64,000 bases of DNA from positions 434,001-498,000 of the forward strand of contig NZ_CP104264.1 of the NCBI RefSeq assembly GCF_025244845.1, in the 5' to 3' direction. Shown piece by piece: positions 55,612 to 64,000 of the stretch (the first letter of the stretch is position 1; each line of letters opens with the position of its first letter). A program made the translations under genes and the position numbers. The stretch is from Arthrobacter sp. zg-Y1171. GTDB taxonomy: Bacteria > Actinomycetota > Actinomycetes > Actinomycetales > Micrococcaceae. Below the pieces are notes generated by a model that saw only the letters and a list, made by a program, of their open reading frames with translations, searched no databases and had not been told where the DNA came from.

Positions 55612-56433
55612 GTTATGCCCCGGAACCTGTTCCTCGTCCGTCACGGACAAAGTGAAGCGAACGTAATGCAAAGGGCAGCCAAGGCCGGGGACCCGAGCCT
55701 TTACACCGAAGAGACGATGACCGTCCCGGACCGTTCGTGGCGGCTCACGGAACTCGGGGTCCAGCAGGCCAAGGTGGCCGGTGCGTGGATTGCCCGGCAG
55801 AATATCGAATTCGACCGTGCCATGGTCTCCGTGTACACCCGGACCCGCGAGACCGCCGCGCACCTCGGGCTGGACGTGCGCTGGGAAGAGAACCGGGTGA
55901 TCCGCGAGCGTTCCTGGGGCGAGATCGGATCCATGTCAAAGCAGGACTTCGCTCAGAAATATTCGCAGAACGCCGCCTACCGCGAGAGCGATCCGTTGTA
56001 CTGGGCTCCGCCCGCCGGTGAATCCATTGCCAATGTCGCCGAAAACCGGGTGCGGAACATCCTGAGCACCCTGCACCGCGAAAACGCCCGCGACAACGTC
56101 CTTCTGGTGACCCACGGTGAATTCATGTGGGCCACGCGCCTGGTGCTGGAGCGCTGGAGCGACGAAGAGTTCCTGGAACGGGACGCGGACAAAGAGCAGA
56201 TGATCCACAACTGCACGGTCCTGCAGTACACCAGCACCGATCCGGCCAACCGGAACAACATCCGCGAAAAGCTCAACTGGGTCCGCCGCTGCTGGCCGGT
56301 TCAGGTCGACGGCGAATGGACCATGTTCGTCGGCGACTGGGAAGAGTTCGACCGGAAATACTTCACCAGCGAGGATCTCCTGGAGCGGGCCGAAGCAAAC
56401 AGGCATTTCCTTGAGGGAGCTTTCGGGAGCTGA
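55609..56433 (+). CDS. histidine phosphatase family protein
   Basis: 274 aa. Phospho-His H12 in LFLVRHGQSEAN, ELGVQQAKVAG, TRTRETAAH, and second His in LLVTHGEFMWA. The C-terminal 70 residues (from NCTVLQYTSTDPANR) extend beyond the basic fold. Belongs to the phosphoglycerate mutase-like superfamily but lacks the dPGM-specific motifs seen in gpmA, so a phosphatase on an unknown small molecule is more likely. A TAAGAT hexamer at 55565-55570 may be its -10 element. Followed by a DUF4259 gene. Confidence 0.85.
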   Translation: MVMPRNLFLVRHGQSEANVMQRAAKAGDPSLYTEETMTVPDRSWRLTELGVQQAKVAGAWIARQNIEFDRAMVSVYTRTRETAAHLGLDVRWEENRVIRERSWGEIGSMSKQDFAQKYSQNAAYRESDPLYWAPPAGESIANVAENRVRNILSTLHRENARDNVLLVTHGEFMWATRLVLERWSDEEFLERDADKEQMIHNCTVLQYTSTDPANRNNIREKLNWVRRCWPVQVDGEWTMFVGDWEEFDRKYFTSEDLLERAEANRHFLEGAFGS

Positions 56434-56487
56434 GCAGGTCCAACCGGCTTCCGCCCCGTAAATTCATTTATCTGCAATACTCGCCGC

Positions 56488-56862
56488 ATGGGTGCATGGG
56501 GGAGTGGCATTTTTGCCAATGACACGGCGGCGGACATTCGCGGGGAGTACCGCGAACATCTCGAGGACCAGATTCCGGACGAGGAAGCGACGCGCCTGGT
56601 CATCGAATCGTTCGGTTATCTGCTGCGCGAGGACAACGCTGCCGAGTTGTGGGTGGCGCTCGCAGCGGCGCAGTCCCAGGTGGGCAGGCTCGACGACGAG
56701 GTGAAAGCCGCCGCGCTTGATGTGATCGATCAGGGCAGCCGCCTCGAGGAGTGGGAGGAAGCGGGTCCGGACGAACTGGCCGAACGTGTGGCGGCCCTCC
56801 AGGAACTGCGGGACCAGCTCACCGGGCCGCAACCGGCCCGAATGAAGCTCCGCCGGCGGTAG
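56488..56862 (+). CDS. DUF4259 family protein
   Basis: 124 aa. Begins with MGAWGSGIFANDTAADI, the hallmark of DUF4259, followed by an acidic helical body (E/D-rich, residues 20-110) and a basic end. Cytoplasmic; function unknown. Convergent with the AAA ATPase gene, 98 nt apart. Confidence 0.82.
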   Translation: MGAWGSGIFANDTAADIRGEYREHLEDQIPDEEATRLVIESFGYLLREDNAAELWVALAAAQSQVGRLDDEVKAAALDVIDQGSRLEEWEEAGPDELAERVAALQELRDQLTGPQPARMKLRRR

Positions 56863-56960
56863 CCAGCCTGGGAGCACAGGACTATCTGGCCGGTGGCCGG
56901 GCAAGGCCCGCCGCGTAGGCGGACGGGAACACGCGAAGGGCCGGCGCACACAGGTCCGGG

Positions 56961-58439
56961 CTAAGGCATCCAACCAAACGTGTACCCCACGCTGACCCCG
57001 GGCTGCGGACCTGTGCCGCCGTGTCCGAAGCCCGCGCTACCGGCGCCGCCGTCGTCGTCCCCGGAACCGTCTCCACCTGCACCCAACAGGCTTCGGGTCA
57101 GGGCCTCGCCCTGCCCCATCAGCTCCTGCGCCGCTGCGGCCAGATGGGAATCGCCGGGTTTCTCGCCGGCATCCACGGCCCGCAGCACCGCGCGGCGCAC
57201 CAGCTCCCGGGCAAAGGACGCTGTTGCGCCCTCGGACTGCTCGGCCGCGGCCTGAAGTGCGGCATCGGAGAACACCCCGGCGGGGGCATAGAGTTCCAGC
57301 AGCCGGACACGGTTCTCGACGCCGGGCAGCGGGATCCGGACGGCAAGGTCCACCCGCCCGGGCCGCTGCACCAGTGCCCGTTCGAGGGCCTCGGCGCGGT
57401 TGGTGGTCATCAGGAACACGACGTCGGCGTCCGCGTCCAACCCGTCCAAGGCATCCAGGACTTCAAAGAGCAGCGGCTGCGGGCCGTGGCCCATGTTCCG
57501 GTCCTCGGCCACCAGGTCAATGTCCTCGAGAATCACCATGGACGGCGCCATGGCGCGGGCCAGTCGTGCGGCCTCACCCACCATGTGCAGCGAATTCCCG
57601 GCCAGCAGCACCGCCGTCGTCCCCTCGCTGGCGCTGAGCAGGTGGCGCACGGTGTGGGTCTTTCCGGTGCCGGGAGGGCCATAGAGCAGGACACCGCGTT
57701 TCAGGTGCTGTCCATGCTCCCGGAGCACCTCCCGGTTGGCCGCGATGCCGAGCACATGGCGCCGCACGCGGTCGAGCACCTCACCGGGCAGGATCACTTC
57801 CTCCGCAGGCAACGACGGGCGGGCGAGGAAGGTGACGCCGGCGCCCTGCTGGCCGTACGGATCGAAGGCGAAGGAGACAACCTGGCCGCGCAGGATGCTG
57901 TTGGTGCGCAGTTCTTCCTGCAGCTCGGCCAGGAAGCCCACGGACGCTTCACGGTTCCGGCCCAGCACAGCCACGTCCGCTCCCGAGCGTCCGTACTGGG
58001 GGTTGGCGGCGCGCTGGAGCACGGCAAGCGGAACACCTTCATAGGCGAATAACCGCAGCCCCAAAGCCACCACCTCACGGGTGCTCTCCGGCCCCACAGC
58101 GACGTTCACGAAATCGGGCTGGCCGATCCCCACAGGTCCGTAGCCTTCCAGAACGATGTCGGCCAGGGATTGGTGTTGGCGCTGCTGCCCGCCGCCCACC
58201 CCGATGAGCCGGGCCGCCGGATCCCGTCCGGCGATCTTCTCCAGGGAAATGTCCAGGTCCGCGAACCGGTGAACCGGAACATCCTGCGACACAATGGGCA
58301 CGTCAGCCGCAGGCACGCCGATATGCTCTGTCAGCACGTCAAGGATGCGTTCCCTGCCATCGTTTCGCGTCAGATGCTCCCGCGAGAGCTCGATGGCGCG
58401 GTTGAAGTTGCTAAGGAATTCCCCCAGTTTTTCATCCAT
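56961..58439 (-). CDS. AAA family ATPase (CDC48/FtsH-like single ring domain)
   Basis: 492 aa from the ATG at 58439, which lies 8 nt after a TAGGCT element; a GTG six codons upstream is the alternative. Residues 1 to about 235 form a non-ATPase N-domain without recognisable motif. The AAA domain has Walker A YGPPGTGKTH, Walker B MVILEDIDLV, sensor-1 LMTTNRAE and arginine finger region QRPGRVDLAVRIPLP. The C-terminus is Gly/Asp-rich (about 40 residues) and ends in VSVGYTFGWMP, possibly a docking tail. Likely a protein remodelling ATPase; target unknown, no protease domain. Confidence 0.85.
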   Translation of the reverse strand: MDEKLGEFLSNFNRAIELSREHLTRNDGRERILDVLTEHIGVPAADVPIVSQDVPVHRFADLDISLEKIAGRDPAARLIGVGGGQQRQHQSLADIVLEGYGPVGIGQPDFVNVAVGPESTREVVALGLRLFAYEGVPLAVLQRAANPQYGRSGADVAVLGRNREASVGFLAELQEELRTNSILRGQVVSFAFDPYGQQGAGVTFLARPSLPAEEVILPGEVLDRVRRHVLGIAANREVLREHGQHLKRGVLLYGPPGTGKTHTVRHLLSASEGTTAVLLAGNSLHMVGEAARLARAMAPSMVILEDIDLVAEDRNMGHGPQPLLFEVLDALDGLDADADVVFLMTTNRAEALERALVQRPGRVDLAVRIPLPGVENRVRLLELYAPAGVFSDAALQAAAEQSEGATASFARELVRRAVLRAVDAGEKPGDSHLAAAAQELMGQGEALTRSLLGAGGDGSGDDDGGAGSAGFGHGGTGPQPGVSVGYTFGWMP

Positions 58440-58447
58440 GCGGGCAG

Positions 58448-58453
58448 AGCCTA
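58448..58453 (-). promoter_or_regulatory. -10 element of the AAA ATPase gene
   Basis: TAGGCT on the minus strand, 8 nt before the ATG at 58439. Confidence 0.4.
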
Positions 58454-58462
58454 GCACCAGCG

Positions 58463-58500
58463 CAAAAAGGCGGCGCCTCCCATCGGGGAGGCACCGCCTT
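58463..58500 (-). terminator. terminator of the small membrane protein gene
   Basis: On the minus strand AAGGCGG-T-GCCTCC / GGAGGC-G-CCGCCTT then TTT. Immediately upstream of the AAA ATPase promoter. Confidence 0.75.
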
Positions 58501-58519
58501 CACTGCACTGCAGAGGTGG

Positions 58520-59029
58520 CTAGTAGGCCTGGTTGAGCGCTTTATGCTGCCGGTACTGGCTCATTTCTTTGAAATACGCCGGCGACGGCTTGCGGTACAC
58601 CATCACCGTGGCCACGACCAGTGCCAGGATTCCCCACCAGCCCAGCAGGTTTGTTCCAGTGAACAGGGACAGCACTGAAAGACCGGTGTAGACCGCAAGC
58701 AGGATCCGCGCCCAGTTATGGCCCTTGCGGATGAAGATGGCGGCTACCAGAGTGAAAGCGAGGCAGATGACGCCCAGCGCCACCAACAAGACGACGCCTT
58801 CGGCAGTGACCGTGTTGCCGTCCGCGTTCGCTATGAAGATGCCCGCGGGGACACTCAGCACGGTCAGGGCCAAAGTGACCATCAGCAGCACGAAAGCTGA
58901 ATCAACCTGCTTCGGCCGCTTCGGCGCGACCCCCGCTGCGGCAGGCCCGGGCACACCCGGGGCTCCGGGATAGGCGTAGGAATTGTAACTGTTGGCGTTG
59001 TTGGTGCCCTGCGGCACTTGTTCGGACAT
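58520..59029 (-). CDS. four-helix membrane protein, function unknown
   Basis: 169 aa. A Pro/Gly/Ala/Tyr-rich cytoplasmic start (residues 1-40) precedes four hydrophobic segments at about 43-65, 77-98, 105-122 and 125-143, then YRKPSPAYFKEMSQYRQ. This layout is common among actinobacterial integral membrane proteins placed next to ATPases or stress genes. I cannot assign a family with confidence. Own terminator downstream. Confidence 0.7.
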   Translation of the reverse strand: MSEQVPQGTNNANSYNSYAYPGAPGVPGPAAAGVAPKRPKQVDSAFVLLMVTLALTVLSVPAGIFIANADGNTVTAEGVVLLVALGVICLAFTLVAAIFIRKGHNWARILLAVYTGLSVLSLFTGTNLLGWWGILALVVATVMVYRKPSPAYFKEMSQYRQHKALNQAY

Positions 59030-59123
59030 GCTTCCCCCATAAAGCCGGCTGGTTCCGCGGCGGATTCGCCGCAGTACCTGCCAGCATAGGCGGCGGAGAA
59101 CGAACTAACGAAAAGCCATACGG

Positions 59124-59167
59124 AAAAGGGGCCCTGCATCTGCCGAGCGGCAGAGGCAGGGCCCCTT
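59124..59167 (-). terminator. terminator of the nucleoside-ribokinase operon
   Basis: 13-bp stem AAAGGGGCCCTGC / GCAGGGCCCCTTT with a nested CTGCCG/CGGCAG hairpin, T run on the minus strand. Confidence 0.85.
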
Positions 59168-59186
59168 TGGTGGACGGGATAGGTGG

Positions 59187-60101
59187 TTAGCCCGCCATGT
59201 CCAGCAGCGCCGAATACGAGGACTGCGCACCCTCGCGGGTAGCGGCCAGGGCGCCGGCGCGCGCCGCAAACTCGGCGGCCTGGACCAGCGAATCGCCGGC
59301 GGCAAGCCGCGCAGCAGTGCCGGCTGTGAACGCATCCCCGCACCCGGTGGTGTCCACCGCGGTTACCCGGGTGGGAGCGACTGCAACAACACGGTCCGCA
59401 CCGGTAGCGGTGCCGTCCAGTACGACGGCGCCCTCGCCGCCGAGCGTGATGATGGTGCGGCGCACACCAAGGCGGGACAGGGCGGAGATGACCCGTTCCC
59501 AGTCCGACGCCGGATCGGACAGTCCAGTGACCAGCGCCGCTTCGTGGGCGTTGAGCAGCAGGACATCGGTCAGGGCCAGCAGCTCGGCGGGCACCTCCCG
59601 GTACGGCGACAGATTCAGCAGCACCTGGGCGCCGGCGTCGTGCCCGGCCTGCGCCGCGGCAGTCACCGCTTCGAGCGGCACCTCCAGGCTCAGGCAGAGC
59701 ACCGCGGCGTCGTCGAACAGGTCCGCCGGGAGCTCGGCGCCGGTGACCGTGCCGTTGGCGCCGGGGGAGACGATGATGGTGTTCTCTCCGGCAGCATCCA
59801 CCACGATCATGGCTGTGCCCGTTGCGGTGCCGGTGCGGCGCAGGACGCGGGAGGCGTCTACGCCGGCACCGGCAGCCGCCTCGAGCAGCAGATCCCCGTG
59901 CCCGTCCGCCCCCACGGCGCCGAAGAGCCGTACCTCGGCACCCAGCAGGGCAGCGGCAGCGGCCTGGTTGGCACTCTTGCCGCCCGGGACAATGACCAGT
60001 TCCGAACCGTTCAGGGTTTCCCCGGGGGAGGGGAAGCGCTCGGTGCGGACGGTCAGGTCGGCATTAAGCGAGCCGACAACTACAACTTTTCCGGCGGACA
60101 T
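59187..60101 (-). CDS. rbsK: ribokinase
   Basis: 304 aa from the ATG at 60101 (AAGGAG 9 nt upstream); a longer frame into the MFS gene is an artefact. PfkB family: N-terminal GSLNADLTVRTERFPSPGETL, GGKSANQAAAAALLGA, ATP-site ITLGGEGAVV and catalytic Asp in DTTGCGDAFTAG (GCGD instead of the usual GAGD). Phosphorylates D-ribose to ribose 5-phosphate. Last gene of a four-gene operon, so ribose most likely comes from the nucleoside hydrolase. Confidence 0.93.
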   Translation of the reverse strand: MSAGKVVVVGSLNADLTVRTERFPSPGETLNGSELVIVPGGKSANQAAAAALLGAEVRLFGAVGADGHGDLLLEAAAGAGVDASRVLRRTGTATGTAMIVVDAAGENTIIVSPGANGTVTGAELPADLFDDAAVLCLSLEVPLEAVTAAAQAGHDAGAQVLLNLSPYREVPAELLALTDVLLLNAHEAALVTGLSDPASDWERVISALSRLGVRRTIITLGGEGAVVLDGTATGADRVVAVAPTRVTAVDTTGCGDAFTAGTAARLAAGDSLVQAAEFAARAGALAATREGAQSSYSALLDMAG

Positions 60102-60132
60102 GCAGGGATTCTCCTTGGGTGGCGTGCTGGGA

Positions 60133-61566
60133 TCAGCGGTGGTCGGTCTCGGCCTCGGCGGCGTCAACCTCGGCGTCGGCGGGCCTCGGGATGAGGAAGG
60201 ACGTGGCCAGGGCCAGCGCCAGGATGACCAGACCGGCAATGATACCGGCGTAGTATCCGGTGGATCCCGCGCCGTCGGCCGGGGTGGCCGCCGTCTTCAC
60301 CGCGTAGATGACGGCGAAGCTCAGGCCGGCGCCCAGGTTGAACGCGCCGGCGTTGAGGCCGGGCAGGAAGCCGGGGTTCTCCCGAGGGGAGAGCACGATA
60401 CCCAGTCCATTGAGCATGATGTTGCTGATGCCGGCATAGGTGATGCCGATCAGCACGGACACGCCCAGCAGCCCCAGCCGGGAGTCGCTGCCGACCATCA
60501 GGAGCATCAGGGCCAGGGTGATGACGGCGCCGATCAGGCCGATCCGCAGCACCTTGCCGTAACCCCAGCTGGCGGCCAGCCGGCCGGCGAGGGGTCCCAG
60601 GAGCAGGCCCGCCAGGGCGTACGGCGTAAGGGTCCACCAGGCGGACTCCTCGGCGCCCATGCCGAAACCGACGACGCCGTCCTGCGCCAGGGCCGGGATG
60701 ATGCCGTTGATGACGGCAAACACTCCGGTCATGGTCAGCAGCGTGGTCAGCAGCAGGGCCCAGGTGGAGCGCTGCTTCAGCAGATACGTGGCCACGAGCG
60801 GTTGCTCGGTGCGGTTCTCCACCTTCCAGAACGCCACGAAGGCGAGGACGCCAATGACGATCAGGGCGATCACCAGCAGCCAGTTGGCGTCCGCCAGCTT
60901 GCCCGCCTCGTTGAACGCGGTCAGCAGCGTACCCACAGAGATGACCAGCGGAACAACGCCCACCCAGTCCATCTTTTCCTTCTTTTCGGCCCGGGATTCG
61001 GGCGCCAGGAAGAAGAGCAGGGCCGTGGCGACCGCACCGACAATGGCCATGGCCCAGAAGACGGAGGCGAATCCGTGGTTTTCCGCGAGGTAGCCGCCGG
61101 CGACGGCGTCGACCCCGGCAATGCCGCCGTTGACGGCGGTGATGACGCCCATCAGGGTGCCGTACAGCCTGGGATCGCGGATCTCCACGCGCAGCATGAT
61201 CAGCGTCAGCGGAACCACCGGTCCCGAAACGCCCTGGATCAGCCGGGCGATGAAGAGAACCTCAATGCTCGGGGCGAGGGCTGCCACCACGGAGCCGATG
61301 GTCAGGACCACCAGCATCCCGGTGAGGACCTTCTTGCGGCCGATGATGTCACCGAGGCGCGGCAGGAACAGGGAGAACAGCGCGGCGGCGGTGAAGAACG
61401 CCGTCTGGGTCAGTCCGACTGCCGCGGAGGTCGTTTCCAGTTCCTCCTCGATGCTGACCAATGCGGGGGAGAGCATGGAGGCGTTGAGCTGGAACGCCAC
61501 ACAGGCGGCCAGCAGGGCGGCCATTAGTGCGCCGACGTTTACCCGTCGGCGGGCGGTTTCAGTCAC
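60133..61566 (-). CDS. MFS transporter, paralog B
   Basis: 477 aa with about 14 hydrophobic segments (DHA2-like size). Motif A-like LPRLGDIIGRKKVL near residue 70, LIQGVSGPVVPLTLIMLRVE in helix 4. About nine in ten residues equal the product of the upstream gene (61563-63017) over most of the length, so the two arose by tandem duplication. Differences concentrate in VPLTL/VALSM, the loop after helix 6 and the ends. Probably a nucleoside or ribose importer by context; the family includes drug exporters, so direction is not proven. Overlaps the upstream gene by 4 nt. Confidence 0.87.
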   Translation of the reverse strand: MTETARRRVNVGALMAALLAACVAFQLNASMLSPALVSIEEELETTSAAVGLTQTAFFTAAALFSLFLPRLGDIIGRKKVLTGMLVVLTIGSVVAALAPSIEVLFIARLIQGVSGPVVPLTLIMLRVEIRDPRLYGTLMGVITAVNGGIAGVDAVAGGYLAENHGFASVFWAMAIVGAVATALLFFLAPESRAEKKEKMDWVGVVPLVISVGTLLTAFNEAGKLADANWLLVIALIVIGVLAFVAFWKVENRTEQPLVATYLLKQRSTWALLLTTLLTMTGVFAVINGIIPALAQDGVVGFGMGAEESAWWTLTPYALAGLLLGPLAGRLAASWGYGKVLRIGLIGAVITLALMLLMVGSDSRLGLLGVSVLIGITYAGISNIMLNGLGIVLSPRENPGFLPGLNAGAFNLGAGLSFAVIYAVKTAATPADGAGSTGYYAGIIAGLVILALALATSFLIPRPADAEVDAAEAETDHR

Positions 61567-63017
61567 GAGTTCACCTCGATCTTGGCTCGGCCGGCGGTCG
61601 GTTCAGCAGCCGCCGGATCCGCATTGACAGCAGGCTTGGGGATCAGGAAGGACGCGGCCAGGGCCAGGCCCAAAATGACCGCGCCGGCAATGATGCCGCC
61701 GTAGTAGCCTTCGGTGCCGGATCCGTCCGTAACGGTGGTGGCGGTCTTGGCCGCGTAGATCACGGCGAAGCTCAGGCCGGCACCCAGGTTGAACGCGCCG
61801 GCGTTGAGGCCGGGCAGGAAGCCGGGGTTCTCCTTGGGGGAGAGCATAACGCCGAGGCCGCTGAGCATTACGTTGCCGATGCCGGCGTAGGTGATGCCAA
61901 CCAGGATGGAAATGGCCAGCAGCCCCAGCCGGGAATCGCTGCCGACGACCGGGAGCATCAGGGCCAGGGCGATGACCGAGCCGATAGTGCCGATCCGCAG
62001 CACCTTGGCGTAACCCCAGGTGCCCGCCAGGCGGCCGGCAAACGGGCCCACGATGAGGCCTGCGAGGGCGTACGGAGTGATGGTCCACCAGGCGGACTCT
62101 TCGGCGCCCATCCCGAAGCCCACGGCACCGTCCTGCGCCAGGGCCGGGATGATGCCGTTCATGACGGCAAAGACGCCGGTCATGGTCAGCACGGTGGTCA
62201 GGAGCAGTGCCCAGGTGGACCGCTGCTTCAGCAGGTAGGTCGCGATCAGCGGCTGTTCGGTGCGGTTCTCGACCTTCCAGAACACTACGAACGCGATGAC
62301 TGCAATGACGATCAGGCCAATGACCAGCGGCCAGTTGGCCTCCGCCAGCTTGCCGGCCTCGTTGAAGCCGGTCAGCAGGGTGCCGACCGAGATGACCAGG
62401 GGCACAACGCCCACCCAGTCCATCTTTTCCTTCTTCTCGGCGCGGGACTCCGGTACGACGGCGATGACGAGGGCGGCGGCAATGACGCCGACGACGGCCA
62501 TGGACCAGAAGATTGACGCGAAGCCGTGGTTCTGCGCCAGATAGCCGCCGGCAATGGCGTCAACGCCGGCGATGCCGCCGTTGACTGCCGCAATGACACC
62601 CATCAGGGTGCCGTAAAGCTTGGGGTCGCGGATCTCCACGCGCAGCATGATCATGGACAGCGCAACTGTGGGGCCGGAGACGCCCTGGATCAGCCGGGCC
62701 AGGAACAGTACCTCGATGCTCGGTGCGAGGGCGGCCACCACGGAGCCGATGGTCAGGACCACCAGCATTCCGCCGAGGACCTTCTTGCGGCCGATGATGT
62801 CGCCGAGGCGGGGCAGGAACAGGGAGAACAACGCGGCGGCAGTGAAGAATGCCGTCTGGGTCAGGGCTACGGCAGCCGAAGTGGTGTCCAGCTCCTGCTC
62901 GATGGTGAACAGGGCGGGGGAGAGCATGGAGGCGTTCAGCTGGAACGCCACGCAGGCGGCCAGCAGGGCCGCCATCAGTGCGCCGACGCTTACCCGCCGG
63001 CGGGCGGTTTCACTCAC
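61563..63017 (-). CDS. MFS transporter, paralog A
   Basis: 484 aa, same architecture as paralog B: LPRLGDIIGRKKVLGG, LIQGVSGPTVALSMIMLRVE, EKKEKMDWVGVVPLVISVG in the central cytoplasmic loop. ATGA overlaps link it to the nucleoside hydrolase upstream and to paralog B downstream, so all four genes are translationally coupled. Role inferred from context: uptake of nucleosides. Confidence 0.87.
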   Translation of the reverse strand: MSETARRRVSVGALMAALLAACVAFQLNASMLSPALFTIEQELDTTSAAVALTQTAFFTAAALFSLFLPRLGDIIGRKKVLGGMLVVLTIGSVVAALAPSIEVLFLARLIQGVSGPTVALSMIMLRVEIRDPKLYGTLMGVIAAVNGGIAGVDAIAGGYLAQNHGFASIFWSMAVVGVIAAALVIAVVPESRAEKKEKMDWVGVVPLVISVGTLLTGFNEAGKLAEANWPLVIGLIVIAVIAFVVFWKVENRTEQPLIATYLLKQRSTWALLLTTVLTMTGVFAVMNGIIPALAQDGAVGFGMGAEESAWWTITPYALAGLIVGPFAGRLAGTWGYAKVLRIGTIGSVIALALMLPVVGSDSRLGLLAISILVGITYAGIGNVMLSGLGVMLSPKENPGFLPGLNAGAFNLGAGLSFAVIYAAKTATTVTDGSGTEGYYGGIIAGAVILGLALAASFLIPKPAVNADPAAAEPTAGRAKIEVNS

Positions 63018-63961
63018 AGGTCAACCTCGCCAATGCGCTGAAGAGCGTCGACAACCAGGTCCCAGAATTTCCGGTGGTCCAGATCGACGGCTACGGATGT
63101 GTTGCAGTCAGCGGGAGCCGGTGCGCGGAAGTCCGCCACGGTCATGCCCAGCGTCAGGGTGCCGGTCAGTTCCACGTCCAACGGCACGCGCCGGGTGGTC
63201 ATGACGGAGGGATCGATGACGTAGGCCACGGCGCACGGGTCATGCACGGGCGGGAAATCGAAGCCCTGGGCGTCCTTGTACGCCTCGCCGAAGAACTCGA
63301 GCAGTTCACCGACGAACTTGGCCGGCTTGGTACCGACGGCGGCGATGCGCTCGGCCACTTCGTCGGTGGCCAGGGCCTGGTGGGTGAGGTCCAGGCCGAC
63401 CATGGTCAGCGGCCACTTCTCGTTGAAGACGATGTGTGCAGCTTCGGGGTCGATCTTGATGTTGAACTCGGCCACGGCGGACCAGTTGCCCACGTGGTAG
63501 CCGCCGCCCATCAGGACAACTTCCTTCACCCGTTCGGCAATGCGCGGTTCCTTGCGCACGGCCATGGCGATGTTGGTCAGGCCGGCGGTGGGAACAAGGG
63601 TGACGGTGTTCGGCTCGTGTGCCATGACCGTATCGATGATCAGGTCCACCGCGTGGCGGGGATCCAGCTCGAGGGTCGGCTCGGGCAGCTCGGGGCCGTC
63701 CATGCCGGAGTCGCCGTGGATGTCCGGGGCGTTTTCAATGGTGCGGACCAGGGGGCGGTCGCAGCCGGCGGCGAAGGGAATGCCTGTGATATTTGCGACA
63801 CGGGCAATTGCCAGTGCGTTACGTGTCACCTTCTCCAGGGTCTGGTTTCCGACGACGGTGGTCACCGCCAGAAGGTCGATCTCCGGGCTGCCGTGTGCCA
63901 GCAGCAGGGCGACCGCATCATCATGCCCGGGATCGCAATCCAGGATGATTTTGTGGGGCAT
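63014..63961 (-). CDS. nucleoside hydrolase (IunH/Rih family)
   Basis: 315 aa. Calcium-binding signature DCDPGHDDA (residues 8-16), VTTVVGNQTLEKVTRNAL, HGDSGMDGPELP, and the second-sphere His in PPVHDPCAVAYV. Splits the N-glycosidic bond of ribonucleosides to base and ribose. Presence of His in VHDP favours inosine/uridine-type hydrolase; exact base preference cannot be read. First gene of the operon with MFS pair and rbsK. GGAGAC ribosome site upstream. The promoter is partly outside the window. Confidence 0.92.
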   Translation of the reverse strand: MPHKIILDCDPGHDDAVALLLAHGSPEIDLLAVTTVVGNQTLEKVTRNALAIARVANITGIPFAAGCDRPLVRTIENAPDIHGDSGMDGPELPEPTLELDPRHAVDLIIDTVMAHEPNTVTLVPTAGLTNIAMAVRKEPRIAERVKEVVLMGGGYHVGNWSAVAEFNIKIDPEAAHIVFNEKWPLTMVGLDLTHQALATDEVAERIAAVGTKPAKFVGELLEFFGEAYKDAQGFDFPPVHDPCAVAYVIDPSVMTTRRVPLDVELTGTLTLGMTVADFRAPAPADCNTSVAVDLDHRKFWDLVVDALQRIGEVDL

Positions 63962-64000
63962 TACGTCTCCGCTTCGTTGAGGTTCTAGCTCCGGGACCGC

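Noticed and set aside
59197..61527. 776-codon plus-strand ORF opposite rbsK and an MFS gene
   Set aside because: Antisense frame with skewed, low-complexity composition; the minus-strand genes have full family motifs.
60133..63017. MFS pair as drug efflux genes
   Set aside because: Sequence alone allows it, but coupling to nucleoside hydrolase and ribokinase favours nucleoside or ribose transport; left open in the annotation.

Overview
The window comes from a high-GC Gram-positive actinobacterium. The 16S sequence, the SenX3-RegX3, LpqE-CarD and GlgE-pathway gene sets, the many GTG/TTG starts and the large DUF families point to Micrococcaceae, most likely Arthrobacter in the broad sense. The genus is an inference from remembered 16S signatures, not a search. 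Most of the window is ordinary core chromosome, interrupted by a 2.5 kb accessory island between two rRNA operons and a small decayed pocket next to a tRNA gene.

Layout. 77-3496 (-): tmk-holB and a secreted tripeptidyl-aminopeptidase-like lipoprotein. 3608-6030: a PLP transsulfuration-family enzyme, a DUF2516 membrane protein and a methyltransferase. 6359-9919: gpmA, phoU and the phosphate two-component system senX3-regX3. 9995-15176: lpqE, carD, ispD, ispF, cysS, rlmB, the same order as in Mycobacterium. 15211-27962: glycogen/trehalose block glgX, glgP (-), glgE, treS and an in-frame mak-glgB fusion. 28177-34087: rRNA operon 1 (16S-23S-5S, no spacer tRNA). 34494-36263: a sortase-anchored thioester-domain surface adhesin. 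36346-42463: rRNA operon 2, almost identical to operon 1. 42585-53051: SRPBCC protein, FAD-linked oxidase, GH13 glucosidase, DUF4190 protein, DUF4032 kinase-like protein, MsmK/UgpC-type ABC ATPase, otsB-otsA and a DsbA-like protein. 53208-55435: tRNA-Thr(TGT), a multiply frameshifted pseudogene, a lipoprotein and a headless membrane-protein fragment. 55609-59029: histidine phosphatase, DUF4259 protein, AAA ATPase, small membrane protein. 59187-63961 (-): nucleoside hydrolase, two paralogous MFS transporters and ribokinase in one operon.

How the genes work together. The window holds two trehalose routes (OtsA/OtsB from UDP/GDP-glucose; TreS from maltose) and the complete GlgE pathway, which turns trehalose into maltose (TreS), maltose 1-phosphate (Mak), linear alpha-glucan (GlgE) and branched glucan (GlgB). 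GlgX and GlgP take the glucan apart. The nucleoside operon reads as uptake (MFS pair), cleavage to base and ribose (nucleoside hydrolase) and ribose phosphorylation (RbsK). PhoU with SenX3-RegX3 senses phosphate.

Most notable: (i) a gene for a predicted covalent (Cys-Gln thioester) adhesin lies between two direct-repeat rRNA operons of about 5.9 kb, so homologous recombination could delete it together with one rRNA operon; (ii) Mak and GlgB are one uninterrupted reading frame that keeps a ribosome-binding site and GTG start at the old junction; (iii) about a dozen genes have a TANNNT -10 element 6-8 nt before the start codon, suggesting widespread leaderless mRNAs; (iv) both rRNA leaders carry a terminator-like hairpin with a T7 tract just after a boxA-like antiterminator.
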